Positions 1 to 8,522 of a stretch of DNA of 64,000 nucleotides are shown here, piece after piece. Made by a program: the position numbers and the translations under genes. The number at the start of each line of letters is the position of its first letter. Positions within the stretch are counted from its first letter, which is position 1. The notes under the pieces were generated by a model, which saw only the letters and a program-made list of their open reading frames with translations, was not told the DNA's origin and did not search any database. Origin of the DNA: Limnohabitans sp. Jir72 (GTDB lineage Bacteria; Pseudomonadota; Gammaproteobacteria; Burkholderiales; Burkholderiaceae_C); NCBI RefSeq assembly GCF_003063575.1, contig NZ_NESC01000006.1, positions 214,286 to 278,285 of the forward strand, in the 5' to 3' direction.

Positions 1-463
1 TCTCGGGCAACACCGGCACCAATGAATCCGGTAGGCCCAGGCGGCGCGATCGCATGGCCACTTGCGCGCCGCTTTCTTCGCCCGTCACATACAGCGTGTT
101 CATGCCGCTGCGCTGCAGCGCATCCACCGCCTGCAGCAGCAAGGTGGATTTGCCAATGCCCGGATCGCCGCCGATCAGCACCACACCGCCTTCGACCATG
201 CCGCCGCCCAGCACGCGGTCCAGCTCATCGATGCCAGTGGGGTGGCGCTCGAAGTCTGCCGCCTCGATTTGTGACAGCGGCAACACTTCGGATGTGGGGG
301 CCAGGGAGGCATGCACCGAGCCAAAGCGGTTCTTGCCTGCCGCGGGTTCGGCAGAGGCTTCAATCAAAGTGTTCCAGGCGTTGCAGCTGGGGCATTTGCC
401 CATCCAGCGGGCGCTGGTGCCGCCGCATTCGGTGCAGGTGAATATCGATTTGTCTTTGGCCAT
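1..463 (-). CDS. radA: DNA repair protein RadA (Sms), N-terminal part
   Basis: This is the first 154 codons of RadA, an ATPase that helps process recombination intermediates and supports branch migration. The rest lies beyond the left edge of the window. Read on the minus strand from the ATG at 461-463, it opens with a four-cysteine zinc finger (C10, C13, C24, C27, in CTEC and CPSC). The RecA-like core follows, with a Walker A motif GGDPGIGKST around residues 98-107. The spacing matches RadA proteins. A KNRFG string at residues 44-48 is probably chance, because the diagnostic RadA KNRFG motif lies after the Walker B region. It starts 44 bp beyond the stop of the downstream nitronate monooxygenase gene on the same strand. 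Confidence 0.95.
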   Translation of the reverse strand, partial: MAKDKSIFTCTECGGTSARWMGKCPSCNAWNTLIEASAEPAAGKNRFGSVHASLAPTSEVLPLSQIEAADFERHPTGIDELDRVLGGGMVEGGVVLIGGDPGIGKSTLLLQAVDALQRSGMNTLYVTGEESGAQVAMRSRRLGLPDSLVPVLPE

Positions 464-507
464 GTGCAGTGTCTGGGGCGTTCGGGTGAGCGCTGTAGTG
501 TGCCTGA

Positions 508-1554
508 TCACTCCCGCCAAGCGGCGATGAAATCGTGCGTGATCTGACTGGCAGGTCGTGCCTGGACATGGGCCGCATTTTGGCCCGCCCACAGGGGTGA
601 GAAGTCGCTGCGGCCCTGGGCTTCGGCCGCTGCGCGCAAAGGGGCCATGGCGGCTGTTGCCAGCGGGAAACTTGGAGCCAGCGGACTCATGGCACCCAGC
701 TCGCGCATGATGCGGTTGACGATGCCGCGTGCAGGCCGGCCGGTGAACACATTGGTCAAGGCTGTGTGCTGCACCGCAGGCGACAGCAGCGCGGCGCGGT
801 GCAAGGTGCTGGTGGTGGCTTCGTCGCTGCACAAATAGGCGGTACCGATCTGAACGCCTGCCGCGCCCAGCGCTTTGACTGTTTGCAAGTTCGCTGGCTG
901 AGCCATGCCACCGGCCGCGATGACAGGCACGGTCACGGCCTGCACGGTTCGGGGCAGCAGTGCGTAAATTCCCATTTGCGTGCTCAGATCTTCCGTCAAA
1001 AACATGCCTCGGTGGCCTCCGGCTTCCAGGCCTTGGGCAATGATGGCGTCGACGCCATGTGCCTGCAACCAAAGTGCTTCGTTCACTGTGGTGGCGCAAG
1101 ACAGCACCAAGCTGCCCCAGCTTTTGACCCGAGCCAGCAAGTCTGGCGCAGGCAAACCGAAGTGAAAGCTCACCACGGCAGGGCGAAATGGTTCCAACAC
1201 ATCGGCGCTGTCGTGGTTAAAGGGCACGCGCCCTGAGCCGGACGGGATGCATTCGGATGCCAGGCCCAGTTCGCGGTAATAAGGTGCCAAAGTTTGCTGC
1301 CAGCGTGCTTCGCATGTGTGGTCTGAAGCGGGTGTGGCGTGACAAAAAAAATTGACGTTGAAGGCTGCCGTGGTCGCTGCTTTAAGGGCTTGCAGTTCAG
1401 CTTGCAGCGCCGCAGGACTGAGCATGGCTGCAGGCAATGAGCCGAGTGCGCCTGATGCGCAAACGGCAGCGGCCAGTCGGTGGTTTTGTACCCCGGCCAT
1501 GGGTGCTTGAATGATGGGCGCGGTCAAGCCCAAGTGGGCAAAAAATGGGTTCAT
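508..1554 (-). CDS. Nitronate monooxygenase family flavoenzyme (2-nitropropane dioxygenase-like)
   Basis: A 348-residue FMN-dependent TIM-barrel protein of the NMO/2-nitropropane dioxygenase family. Class I members oxidise propionate-3-nitronate or other alkyl nitronates. Visible signatures are the N-terminal PIIQAPMAG strand, a central CATTVNEA segment, the AQGLEAGGHRG motif (residues 173-183, H181 in the position of the catalytic histidine) and the later PVIAAGG phosphate-binding loop. The length is normal for the family. It lies between radA and a hybrid histidine kinase on the same strand, with short gaps, so co-transcription is possible. The precise substrate cannot be read from the sequence, since many relatives are annotated only as NAD(P)H-dependent flavin oxidoreductases. 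Confidence 0.85.
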   Translation of the reverse strand: MNPFFAHLGLTAPIIQAPMAGVQNHRLAAAVCASGALGSLPAAMLSPAALQAELQALKAATTAAFNVNFFCHATPASDHTCEARWQQTLAPYYRELGLASECIPSGSGRVPFNHDSADVLEPFRPAVVSFHFGLPAPDLLARVKSWGSLVLSCATTVNEALWLQAHGVDAIIAQGLEAGGHRGMFLTEDLSTQMGIYALLPRTVQAVTVPVIAAGGMAQPANLQTVKALGAAGVQIGTAYLCSDEATTSTLHRAALLSPAVQHTALTNVFTGRPARGIVNRIMRELGAMSPLAPSFPLATAAMAPLRAAAEAQGRSDFSPLWAGQNAAHVQARPASQITHDFIAAWRE

Positions 1555-1580
1555 GCACGAACTGTAACCCGTGGCCGGGA

Positions 1581-1601
1581 GGCATGCTTTGTGGGCATGC
1601 C
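1581..1601. repeat. Hairpin between histidine kinase and nitronate monooxygenase genes
   Basis: The arms GGCATGC (1581-1587) and GCATGCC (1595-1601) form a perfect 7-bp stem with a 7-nt loop, just after the stop of the histidine kinase gene on the minus strand. No U tract follows, so it may stabilise or attenuate transcripts rather than terminate them. Confidence 0.5.
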
Positions 1602-1607
1602 CGCTGC

Positions 1608-4280
1608 TTAGGCGCTTGCGTGGACTTGTGCCAACGTGCGTTTGATCTCCGTGCGAAGCGCTTCCAGCGCAATGGGCTTGGACACATAACCGTCCATCCC
1701 TGACTGCAAGTAACGTTCGCGGTCGCCGATGAGGGCGTTGGCGGTCACAGCGATGATGGGGGTACGTCGCTTGTACTGTTTGTGTTCCATGGCCCGGATG
1801 AGTTCTGTCGCTTCAATCCCCCCCATCTCGGGCATCTGGATGTCCATCAGGATCAGGTCAAAGCTGCTTGTCGAAAATGCTTCAATGGCTTCGATACCGT
1901 TGTTGGCAATGCTGACTTCGTAACCCATGCGGGTCAGCAAAATGGTTTCCAGCGTTTGGTTGATGGGGGTGTCTTCCACCAGTAAAACCCGCTGAGGATT
2001 GACTTGTGCGCTCAGTTCGTCACCGGGTTCTTTGCCTCCATCGCCCATTGGGTTGCCCAGGCGATTGAGCATCGACACCAGCTCATGGGTGTCAATGGGC
2101 TTGACCAGAAATCCTTGAATGCCTAAAGGGTCCAGTTGTTCTTGGCTGGTTTGCTCGCTCAAGGCACCCATCATGATGATGGGCATGTGTGTCGCAGAGC
2201 GGACTTGTCGCAGTTGAGTGACCAAGGCATACCCGTCGATGTCGGGCATGCTCACATCGATCAGTGCGCAACGTACTTGCCCCAACATCGGTGAGTGGAG
2301 TGCCTGGGCGGCACCATCTGCCGAGACCGCGTGCAGACCCAAAGCCTGCAGCTGTTGGCTGAGCACTTTGCGGCAGCTGGCGTTGTCGTCCACCAACAAG
2401 ATGGTTTGTCCAGCCAGTTGTGTGGGCATTTCATTTTGATTGAGCGATACGCTGACAGCATTTTGCAATGTCACACAAAAACTGAAAGTGCTGCCCTGAC
2501 CCAGTTGACTGGTCACTCGGATGTCACCACCCATCATTTGGACCAGGCTGCGACTGATGGCCAACCCTAGGCCGGATCCTCCAAAGCGACGCACGGTGCT
2601 GGAGTCGGCCTGGGTGAACACGTCAAAAATAAGGGCTTGCTTGTCCTCTGAAATGCCAATGCCCGTGTCTTTGATGCTGAATTCCAGCCAAATTCCGTGT
2701 GGACTTGGCGGCGACACCATGGTTTTGACGCTCAGCACGATCTCGCCTTGGGCTGTGAATTTGATGGCATTGCCCAGCAAGTTGGTGATCACCTGTTGCA
2801 GTCGTAGCGGATCACCAATGACCTGATTGGGCACTTGGCAACCGATGTCACACACCAACTCCAGCTCTTTTTCGCAAGCTCGCAAAGACAGAGTGCGTGT
2901 GGCTTGGCGGATGAGGCTGTGCAACGAAAACGGATGCGGATCAAGGCTGAGTTTTCGGGCTTCAATTTTCGAGAAGTCGAGAATGTCGTTGATCACGGCC
3001 AGCAAAGAGTTGGCCGATGTGGCGACCATGTCCAGATAGCTGCGTTGTTCAGCTGTCATGCGCGTTTGAAGGCACAACTCGGTCATGCCCAGGATGCCGT
3101 TCATGGGCGTACGGATTTCATGGCTCATGTTGGCCAGAAAGTGACTCTTCGACGCATTGGCGGCTTGGGCAGCATCGCGCGCTTTGGACAAGTCGCTTTC
3201 GGCGCGCATGCGGGCTTGCACGAACTCATTGAAGGCGTGCACCACGGTTTTGATTTCGATCCCTCCCAGCGCTGCAATCGGAGCCACGGGTCTGCCGTCC
3301 AGCATCTTGGTCGCCGTCTGCTGCATGGCCTCGGCCAGCAATCGCAAGGGCATGACCAGACGAGCGACAAAAGCCCACATCAGTGGGACCATGAAAAGCA
3401 TCAGCAACACGCTGATCCAGATCATTTTTTGAAACAAATCCTCGAGTGGTGCAAAGGCTTCTGACGAAGGCACGACCGAGGCAATGACCCAGTCGGTTTT
3501 TTTCAGTTTCTTGAAGGTGAAAAGACCCTTGAGTCCGCGCGTGGTGTAGCCCTCTTGCGTGCCTTCAAAACCATTCATCGCGTTTTCAAAAGGAATGTTG
3601 TTACTGCCCTGGGGTACTTTTTTGAAGATGAGGCTGGCATCCGGATGGGCAATTCGCACCCGATCTTTGCTGACCAAGTAGTAGTAACCGGTTTTGCCAT
3701 TTTTGCGGGCCGCAATGGAGCCCAGTATGTTGGGCTTGTAAAGGTTGAGGACACCGCCCATGATGCCTACCAGTTGTTTGTTTTTGTCAAAAATGGGCGC
3801 CGCGATGACCACGATGGGTTGTTTTGTGGCTTGGCCCAAAAATGGCTTAGAGATCACGGGCTGACCTGTTGCAATCACCCCCTGGATGTAGTCGCGCGAT
3901 GACATGTCAAGGGTTCTTCGACCGGACTTGATGGGCCAGTCCACCAGCAGCACCCCCTTGGCGTCAAAGATGTACAGGTCATCGTAAGCAGTCAGCAGCG
4001 CTTGCTCCCTTTGTAGGTACTTCTCCAATATGGGCAGTTGGCCCATTTCAGTGGGCGGAATACTCATCGCCACTTTGGCCAACATGCTGATGTTGTCTTC
4101 CAGCTTTTCGTCCAGATACTCGGCGAAATCGCTCAACAGGCGGAACTCGTGTTTTTCGATTCTTTGAACAATGTCACCGCGCAGCACATAAAACTGCAAA
4201 CCCAGTTGAGCCAACAGCAGCAAGATCACCATGGCGATGGCGCTCAGGGAGAGTTGAAGTTTGATGCTGAGATTTTTCAT
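1608..4280 (-). CDS. Hybrid sensor histidine kinase with cache sensor and two receiver domains
   Basis: An 890-residue membrane-bound hybrid kinase. From the preferred ATG at 4280 it has an N-terminal transmembrane segment (about residues 10-30), a large periplasmic cache-type sensor (about 35-280) and a second membrane segment (about 287-308). The HisKA dimerisation helix carries the phosphoacceptor H387 in NMSHEIRTPMNG, and the HATPase domain has N, G1 (DTGIGI) and G2 (GSGLGLAIS) boxes. Two receivers follow, with D675 (ALIDVSMPD) and D813 (LILMDIQMPE). There is no fused Hpt domain, so an external Hpt protein such as the one at 45.0-45.4 kb could complete the relay; that is inference. An upstream in-frame start at 4349 would add 23 hydrophilic residues before the membrane segment and is less likely. 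The ligand is unknown. Confidence 0.92.
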   Translation of the reverse strand: MKNLSIKLQLSLSAIAMVILLLLAQLGLQFYVLRGDIVQRIEKHEFRLLSDFAEYLDEKLEDNISMLAKVAMSIPPTEMGQLPILEKYLQREQALLTAYDDLYIFDAKGVLLVDWPIKSGRRTLDMSSRDYIQGVIATGQPVISKPFLGQATKQPIVVIAAPIFDKNKQLVGIMGGVLNLYKPNILGSIAARKNGKTGYYYLVSKDRVRIAHPDASLIFKKVPQGSNNIPFENAMNGFEGTQEGYTTRGLKGLFTFKKLKKTDWVIASVVPSSEAFAPLEDLFQKMIWISVLLMLFMVPLMWAFVARLVMPLRLLAEAMQQTATKMLDGRPVAPIAALGGIEIKTVVHAFNEFVQARMRAESDLSKARDAAQAANASKSHFLANMSHEIRTPMNGILGMTELCLQTRMTAEQRSYLDMVATSANSLLAVINDILDFSKIEARKLSLDPHPFSLHSLIRQATRTLSLRACEKELELVCDIGCQVPNQVIGDPLRLQQVITNLLGNAIKFTAQGEIVLSVKTMVSPPSPHGIWLEFSIKDTGIGISEDKQALIFDVFTQADSSTVRRFGGSGLGLAISRSLVQMMGGDIRVTSQLGQGSTFSFCVTLQNAVSVSLNQNEMPTQLAGQTILLVDDNASCRKVLSQQLQALGLHAVSADGAAQALHSPMLGQVRCALIDVSMPDIDGYALVTQLRQVRSATHMPIIMMGALSEQTSQEQLDPLGIQGFLVKPIDTHELVSMLNRLGNPMGDGGKEPGDELSAQVNPQRVLLVEDTPINQTLETILLTRMGYEVSIANNGIEAIEAFSTSSFDLILMDIQMPEMGGIEATELIRAMEHKQYKRRTPIIAVTANALIGDRERYLQSGMDGYVSKPIALEALRTEIKRTLAQVHASA

Positions 4281-4453
4281 GGGTGGTTTTGCGGTCTGGC
4301 GGCAAGCCCTGAGGGTCAGTTCCCTGGACTCAAAAGGGTGGGGGGACATTCACCGCCGAATGGTTAACGGCTCGCTGAGATGGCTTTTTATTTTAGTCTC
4401 ACAATGAATATATTGAATACCAAATAACTCAATGATGTGCGTGAAACGGATGG

Positions 4454-4471
4454 TTTGAGCATCGGCTCAAA
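4454..4471. promoter_or_regulatory. Inverted repeat in the hpaR upstream region
   Basis: TTTGAGC (4454-4460) and GCTCAAA (4465-4471) form a perfect 7-bp inverted repeat with a 4-nt centre. It lies in the gap between the divergent histidine kinase gene and hpaR, about 60 bp before the hpaR start. It may be a second regulator site or an untranslated-region hairpin. No regulator can be assigned. Confidence 0.35.
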
Positions 4472-4513
4472 TGCCAGATCAGGGTAAATCCTGGTTTGAG
4501 TGCCCAGGCAATC

Positions 4514-4529
4514 ATTTAACATGTTAAAT
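4514..4529. promoter_or_regulatory. Probable HpaR operator, perfect 16-bp palindrome
   Basis: ATTTAACATGTTAAAT is a perfect palindrome ending two bases before the hpaR start codon at 4532. MarR-family regulators bind such dyads as dimers, and HpaR proteins repress their own gene and the hpa operon. The position, overlapping where a ribosome or RNA polymerase would sit, fits autorepression. It also leaves no room for a Shine-Dalgarno sequence, so the transcript may be leaderless or very short-leadered. The assignment to HpaR is inferred from location and symmetry. Confidence 0.6.
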
Positions 4530-4531
4530 AA

Positions 4532-5017
4532 ATGACCGCTGCCCACTTCATCCACCGAAACCTGCCAGGCTTGCTCTTGCAAGCCAGGGAGGCGGTGATG
4601 GCGCACACCCGTCCGAGTCTGCGCGCGCATGGTTTGTCGGACCAGCAGTGGCGGGTGTTGAGGGTGTTGGGCGAACATGCTCAGGCCCCTGGCGGCGTGG
4701 AAACAGGAAGGGTGGCCAGGGAGGCTTATTTGCTCGGTCCCAGCTTGACCGGGGTGCTCACCCGCATGGAGCGTGATGGCCTGATTGAACGCAGTCGTTG
4801 TCCGCAAGACGCCCGGCGCACAGAGGTGCGCGCGACCAGCGAGGGTTTGGCCAAAGTCCAGGCCCTGTCGCAAACCATTGAGGCCCACTACGCCTGGATG
4901 GAGGCGCAATTGGGCAAAGCATCGCTGCAAGCCTTGTATGGCTTGCTCGACCAGGTCATTGCGCTGGAAGGCGAAGGTTTGCCCGTGATTGAACCGCCGC
5001 AAGGCCATGAGGAATGA
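4532..5017 (+). CDS. hpaR: MarR-family repressor of homoprotocatechuate degradation, HpaR
   Basis: A 161-residue winged-helix regulator of the HpaR group. The N-terminal helix HFIHRNLPGLLLQARE and the segment GLSDQQWRVLRVL are typical of HpaR. The recognition-helix region around SLTGVLTRMERDGLIERS and the wing CPQDARRTEV follow the usual MarR pattern. It heads the hpa genes, and its stop lies 4 bp before the preferred start of hpaG1, so the two are probably translated together. Known HpaR proteins are released by 4-hydroxyphenylacetate or homoprotocatechuate. A perfect palindrome directly precedes the start codon and is the likely operator. No ribosome binding site can sit upstream, but a later start would cut the conserved N-terminus, so 4532 is kept. 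Confidence 0.9.
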   Translation: MTAAHFIHRNLPGLLLQAREAVMAHTRPSLRAHGLSDQQWRVLRVLGEHAQAPGGVETGRVAREAYLLGPSLTGVLTRMERDGLIERSRCPQDARRTEVRATSEGLAKVQALSQTIEAHYAWMEAQLGKASLQALYGLLDQVIALEGEGLPVIEPPQGHEE

Positions 5018-5021
5018 AAAG

Positions 5022-5657
5022 ATGAGCGATTGGCAACCCCTGGGCACGGTGTATGGCACCTTGCTCAACTTTCAACGCGAATGGGACCTGTGGGCTCCGC
5101 GCATGACACAAGACCCGCACAAGGGTCCACCCCAAGCCCCTGTGCTGTACGTCAAAACCGCCAACACCTTCAGCCCCGCAGGTCAGGGCCTGCTGCTGCA
5201 GGACGGCGTGACCGAGGTCGACATCGGCACCACGCTGGGCCTGGTGATCGGCCAAGACGCGCAGGTGGCAGGCGCAGCTTTGCTGTGCGATTGGTCGGTG
5301 CCGCATGCGAGTTATTACCGCCCGCCGGTCAAGTTCCGTTGCCGAGATGGTTTTCTGGGTTTGCCTGCGCAAATCTTGCCCAGCGCTGCGGCAGCAAGTT
5401 GGGCGAATCTGACGATCGAAACACGCCGTAACGGTGATTTGGTGCAAACCACACGCTTGGGCGATCTCAAGCGACCTGTCGCCCAATTGTTGGACGATGT
5501 GGGTGAATTCATGACGCTGCAACCGGGTGATGTGCTGATGGTCGGCACCGATTGCCTGGCCGATGGCACACGCCCGCGTGCAAAGGCTGGAGACCGGGTG
5601 GAGATTTCTGCGCCAGGCTTTGCGTCCGTCACGGTACAAGTGGGAGGTGCTGCATGA
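5022..5657 (+). CDS. hpaG1: 4-hydroxyphenylacetate degradation isomerase/decarboxylase, HpaG1 half
   Basis: A 211-residue fumarylacetoacetate-hydrolase-fold protein matching the N-terminal half of the bifunctional HpaG/HpcE enzyme. That enzyme decarboxylates 5-oxo-pent-3-ene-1,2,5-tricarboxylate and isomerises the product to 2-oxo-hept-3-ene-1,7-dioate. In enteric bacteria both halves are fused; here they are separate genes. The metal-site pattern is weaker than in HpaG2, as is usual for this half. The start at 5022 has AGGA 8 nt upstream; ATG codons at 5007 and earlier lie inside hpaR. The stop overlaps the start of hpaG2 by 4 bp (ATGA), which implies coupled translation and stoichiometric partners. 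Confidence 0.85.
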   Translation: MSDWQPLGTVYGTLLNFQREWDLWAPRMTQDPHKGPPQAPVLYVKTANTFSPAGQGLLLQDGVTEVDIGTTLGLVIGQDAQVAGAALLCDWSVPHASYYRPPVKFRCRDGFLGLPAQILPSAAAASWANLTIETRRNGDLVQTTRLGDLKRPVAQLLDDVGEFMTLQPGDVLMVGTDCLADGTRPRAKAGDRVEISAPGFASVTVQVGGAA

Positions 5658-6418
5658 AACACGCACGCATCGCTTGGTCGGGCGCCATCCAGCAAGCCGT
5701 TGAATCCGATGGCCAGTTGCTCATCACCCAAGGCCCGCACAAAGGCCAGCGTGTAGTCTTTGAAGACGTCGTCTGGCTGCCGCCACTGGCCCCCGTGCCG
5801 CAAGCACGCACCGTGATCGCGCTCGGCCTGAACTACGCCGACCACGCCAAGGAATTGGCCTTCAAAGCGCCCGAAGAGCCGCTCGCCTTCATGAAGGGCG
5901 AAGCCTCGTTGATCGGCCACAAGGCGTTCACGAAGCGACCCGCCGACGTGAAGTACATGCACTACGAGTGTGAGCTGGCCGTGGTGGTGGGCCGCACCGC
6001 TCGCCGCGTGAAGAAAGCCGATGCCTACGACTTCATCGCCGGCTACACCGTGGCCAACGACTACGCCATCCGCGACTACCTCGAGAACTGGTACCGCCCC
6101 AACCTGCGCGTGAAAAACCGCGACACCTGCACACCCATCGGCCCCTGGCTGGTCGATGCAGCGGATGTGCCCAACCCGATGGCGCTGAAACTGCAAACCA
6201 CCGTGAACGGCAAAGTCACGCAAAGCGGCAGCACCGCCGACATGATTTTCGATGTGCCCACGCTGATCGAGTACTTCAGCAGCTTCATGACGCTCAACCC
6301 CGGCGACCTGATCCTGACCGGCACGCCCGACGGCATCGTGGACTGCCAGCCGGGCGACGTGATCGTCACCGAGATCGAAGGCCTCGGTGCATTGACCAAC
6401 ACCATCGTTTCATCATGA
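5654..6418 (+). CDS. hpaG2: 4-hydroxyphenylacetate degradation isomerase/decarboxylase, HpaG2 half
   Basis: A 254-residue fumarylacetoacetate hydrolase family protein matching the C-terminal half of HpaG/HpcE. It shows the GLNYADHAKE strand-loop, the acidic metal-binding cluster YECELAVVVG and VANDYAIRDY. Later come NPGDLILTGTPDG and a hydrophobic end, all typical of FAH-fold isomerases and hydratases. The start at 5654 overlaps the hpaG1 stop (ATGA). Together with HpaG1 it should convert the HpaE product to 2-oxo-hept-3-ene-1,7-dioate. A long hairpin lies between this gene and hpaE. Confidence 0.87.
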   Translation: MKHARIAWSGAIQQAVESDGQLLITQGPHKGQRVVFEDVVWLPPLAPVPQARTVIALGLNYADHAKELAFKAPEEPLAFMKGEASLIGHKAFTKRPADVKYMHYECELAVVVGRTARRVKKADAYDFIAGYTVANDYAIRDYLENWYRPNLRVKNRDTCTPIGPWLVDAADVPNPMALKLQTTVNGKVTQSGSTADMIFDVPTLIEYFSSFMTLNPGDLILTGTPDGIVDCQPGDVIVTEIEGLGALTNTIVSS

Positions 6419-6426
6419 CCTGAATC

Positions 6427-6507
6427 TGTAGGAGCGACGCCCTCGTCGCGATGAGGCCTTTGCAAGCTGAGTGCTTCACCGAACGCGACGAGGGCGTCGC
6501 TCCCACA
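6427..6507. repeat. Long intergenic hairpin (REP-like), hpaG2-hpaE gap
   Basis: Two 24-nt arms (6427-6450 and 6484-6507) are complementary at all but one position and enclose a 33-nt loop. The outer edge reads TGTAGGAGCGACG and returns as CGTCGCTCCCACA. It has the size and makeup of the dispersed palindromes (REP/BIME type) common in proteobacterial gene gaps. It could protect the upstream mRNA or lower expression of downstream genes. No transposase is nearby. Confidence 0.8.
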
Positions 6508-6528
6508 AAAAACCGAGGAATACCCGAC

Positions 6529-8010
6529 ATGAAAATCGACCACCTGATCAACGGCAAGAGCGTCGCAGGCAGCGACTACTTCGAGACCATCAACCCCGCC
6601 ACGCAAGAGGTACTGGCCGAAGTCGCCTCGGGCGGCGAAGCCGAAGTCAATGTGGCTGTGGCCGCCGCCAAAGCCGCCTTCCCCAAATGGGCGGCCACGC
6701 CTGCCACCGAGCGCGCCAAGATCATGCGCAAGCTGGGCGAGCTGATCACGAAACATGTGCCAGAAATCTCAGAGACCGAGACAAAAGACTGTGGCCAAAC
6801 CATCAGCCAAACCGGCAAGCAGCTGGTGCCGCGTGCGGCCGACAACTTCCACTACTTTGCCGAGATGTGCACCCGCGTGGACGGCCACACCTACCCCACG
6901 CCCACACACCTGAACTACACGCTGTTCCATCCAGTGGGCGTGTGCGCGCTCATCAGTCCCTGGAACGTGCCTTTCATGACCGCCACCTGGAAAGTCGCGC
7001 CGTGCCTGGCCTTTGGTAACACCGCCGTACTCAAGATGAGTGAACTCTCGCCCCTGAGCGCTGCCCGTTTGGGCGAGCTGGCGCTGGAGGCGGGTGTGCC
7101 CGCTGGCGTGCTCAACCTGGTGCACGGCTACGGCAAAGAGGCGGGCGAGCCGCTGGTGTCGCACCGCGATGTGCGGGCCATCAGCTTCACCGGCTCCACC
7201 GTCACGGGCAACCGCATTGTGCAAATGTCCGCACAAAAGGGTGGCCTCAAAAAGTTCAGCATGGAACTCGGCGGCAAGAGCCCCTTTGTGATTTTTGAAG
7301 ACGCTGACCGGGACCGCGCTCTGGATGCGGCCATCTTCATGATCTTCAGCAACAACGGCGAGCGCTGCACCGCAGGCAGCCGCATCCTGGTGCAGCAAAG
7401 CATCTACGCCGACTTTGCCGCCAAGTTTGCAGAACGCGCCAAACGCATCACCGTGGGCGATCCGCTCGACGAGAAAACCATCGTCGGCCCGATGATCTCG
7501 AAAGCCCACCTGGCCAAGGTGCGCAGTTACATCGAACTCGGCCCCAAAGAGGGCGCAACCATGCTGTGCGGTGGCCTGGACCAACCCGGCTACGCCGCCG
7601 ACCTGCCCGCGCATGTGAAGAACGGCAACTTCGTCTGGCCTACCGTGTTTGCCGATGTCGACAACCGCATGCGCATCGCGCAAGAAGAAATCTTCGGCCC
7701 TGTGGCCTGCCTGATCCCTTTCAAGGACGAGGCCGACGCCATTGAAAAAGCCAACGACATTGAATATGGCCTCTCCAGCTACGTCTGGACCGAGAACCTG
7801 GGCAAAGCGCACCGCGTAGCGGCCGCTGTCGAGGCCGGCATGTGCTTTGTCAACAGCCAAAACGTGCGCGATCTGCGCCAACCCTTTGGCGGCACCAAGG
7901 CCAGCGGCACAGGCCGCGAAGGCGGCACCTGGAGCTACGAAGTGTTCTGCGAACCCAAGAACGTGGCGGTGAGCCTGGGCGGTCACCACATCCCGCATTG
8001 GGGTGTTTGA
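6529..8010 (+). CDS. hpaE: 5-carboxymethyl-2-hydroxymuconate semialdehyde dehydrogenase, HpaE
   Basis: A 493-residue NAD-dependent aldehyde dehydrogenase that oxidises the ring-cleavage product made by HpaD to 5-carboxymethyl-2-hydroxymuconate. Landmarks are the NADP-loop region SPWNVPFMTATWK, FTGSTVTGN, the general base E246 in MELGGKSP, the nucleophile C280 in NNGERCTAGSR, and EEIFGPV near the C-terminus. The start MKIDHLINGK at 6529 matches HpaE proteins; an in-frame upstream ATG at 6451 lies inside the hairpin loop and is not credible. It sits between hpaG2 and a small membrane protein gene. Identity as HpaE rests on cluster context plus family length and ends. Confidence 0.92.
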   Translation: MKIDHLINGKSVAGSDYFETINPATQEVLAEVASGGEAEVNVAVAAAKAAFPKWAATPATERAKIMRKLGELITKHVPEISETETKDCGQTISQTGKQLVPRAADNFHYFAEMCTRVDGHTYPTPTHLNYTLFHPVGVCALISPWNVPFMTATWKVAPCLAFGNTAVLKMSELSPLSAARLGELALEAGVPAGVLNLVHGYGKEAGEPLVSHRDVRAISFTGSTVTGNRIVQMSAQKGGLKKFSMELGGKSPFVIFEDADRDRALDAAIFMIFSNNGERCTAGSRILVQQSIYADFAAKFAERAKRITVGDPLDEKTIVGPMISKAHLAKVRSYIELGPKEGATMLCGGLDQPGYAADLPAHVKNGNFVWPTVFADVDNRMRIAQEEIFGPVACLIPFKDEADAIEKANDIEYGLSSYVWTENLGKAHRVAAAVEAGMCFVNSQNVRDLRQPFGGTKASGTGREGGTWSYEVFCEPKNVAVSLGGHHIPHWGV

Positions 8011-8039
8011 GTACAACGACTTTCAAATTGGAGATGACC

Positions 8040-8471
8040 ATGACCGTGAACCCATTGGCCATTTGGGGCCCTGTCTTTGCCATGATGGCCTTGGTGCTGG
8101 TGGTGGCTTACTTGACGTTTCGCGAGCGAGTTCGTCAATTCAAGGCGCTGCGCGTGCACCCACAAAAAGTGTCCACCCGCAGTGAGTTTTCGGCAGCCCT
8201 CAAAGACACCCGATGTGCGGACAATTTCTCCAACTTGTTCGAAACACCTGTCATGTTTTACGTGGCCTGCATCGGCTTGTACGCCACGCAAACGGTCAGC
8301 ATGAGCGCTTTGGTTTTGGCCTGCCTCTATGTGCTGCTGAGGGTGGGTCACAGTGTGGTGCACTGTGGCAGCAATGTGGTGTTCACGCGCTTCAAACTCT
8401 TTGCGGCCAGCATGTTGGTGCTGCTGGGGCTTTGGGCGGTGTGGGGCTTGACCTTGCTGCAATTGATTTGA
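8040..8471 (+). CDS. MAPEG-family membrane protein in the hpa cluster
   Basis: A 143-residue integral membrane protein with four predicted helices. It has the MAPEG pattern: a basic loop after helix 1 (RERVRQFKALRVHP), a conserved DNFSNLFETPVMFY segment and an arginine in RVGHSVVH. MAPEG proteins include glutathione transferases and related microsomal enzymes; bacterial members are mostly uncharacterised. The preferred ATG at 8040 has GGAG 6 nt upstream; an ATG at 8034 is the alternative. Its placement between hpaE and a Bug receptor is not part of classical hpa operons. A role in coping with reactive ring-cleavage products or membrane stress is conceivable but unproven. Confidence 0.8.
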   Translation: MTVNPLAIWGPVFAMMALVLVVAYLTFRERVRQFKALRVHPQKVSTRSEFSAALKDTRCADNFSNLFETPVMFYVACIGLYATQTVSMSALVLACLYVLLRVGHSVVHCGSNVVFTRFKLFAASMLVLLGLWAVWGLTLLQLI

Positions 8472-8522
8472 CGCTCAGCACGCCCCACATGCCACAACTG
8501 AGGCCACAACTGAGGACTTGCC

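Noticed and set aside
1..463. KNRFG string early in RadA as the diagnostic RadA motif
   Set aside because: It lies before the Walker A motif; the functional motif lies further downstream, outside this window.
6451..6528. Upstream ATG start for hpaE
   Set aside because: It lies in the loop of a hairpin and adds 26 residues absent from HpaE proteins.
8480..8520. Short repeat CCACAACTGAGG occurring twice before the first Bug gene
   Set aside because: Two adjoining 12-bp copies just upstream of the start are too little to assign any role.
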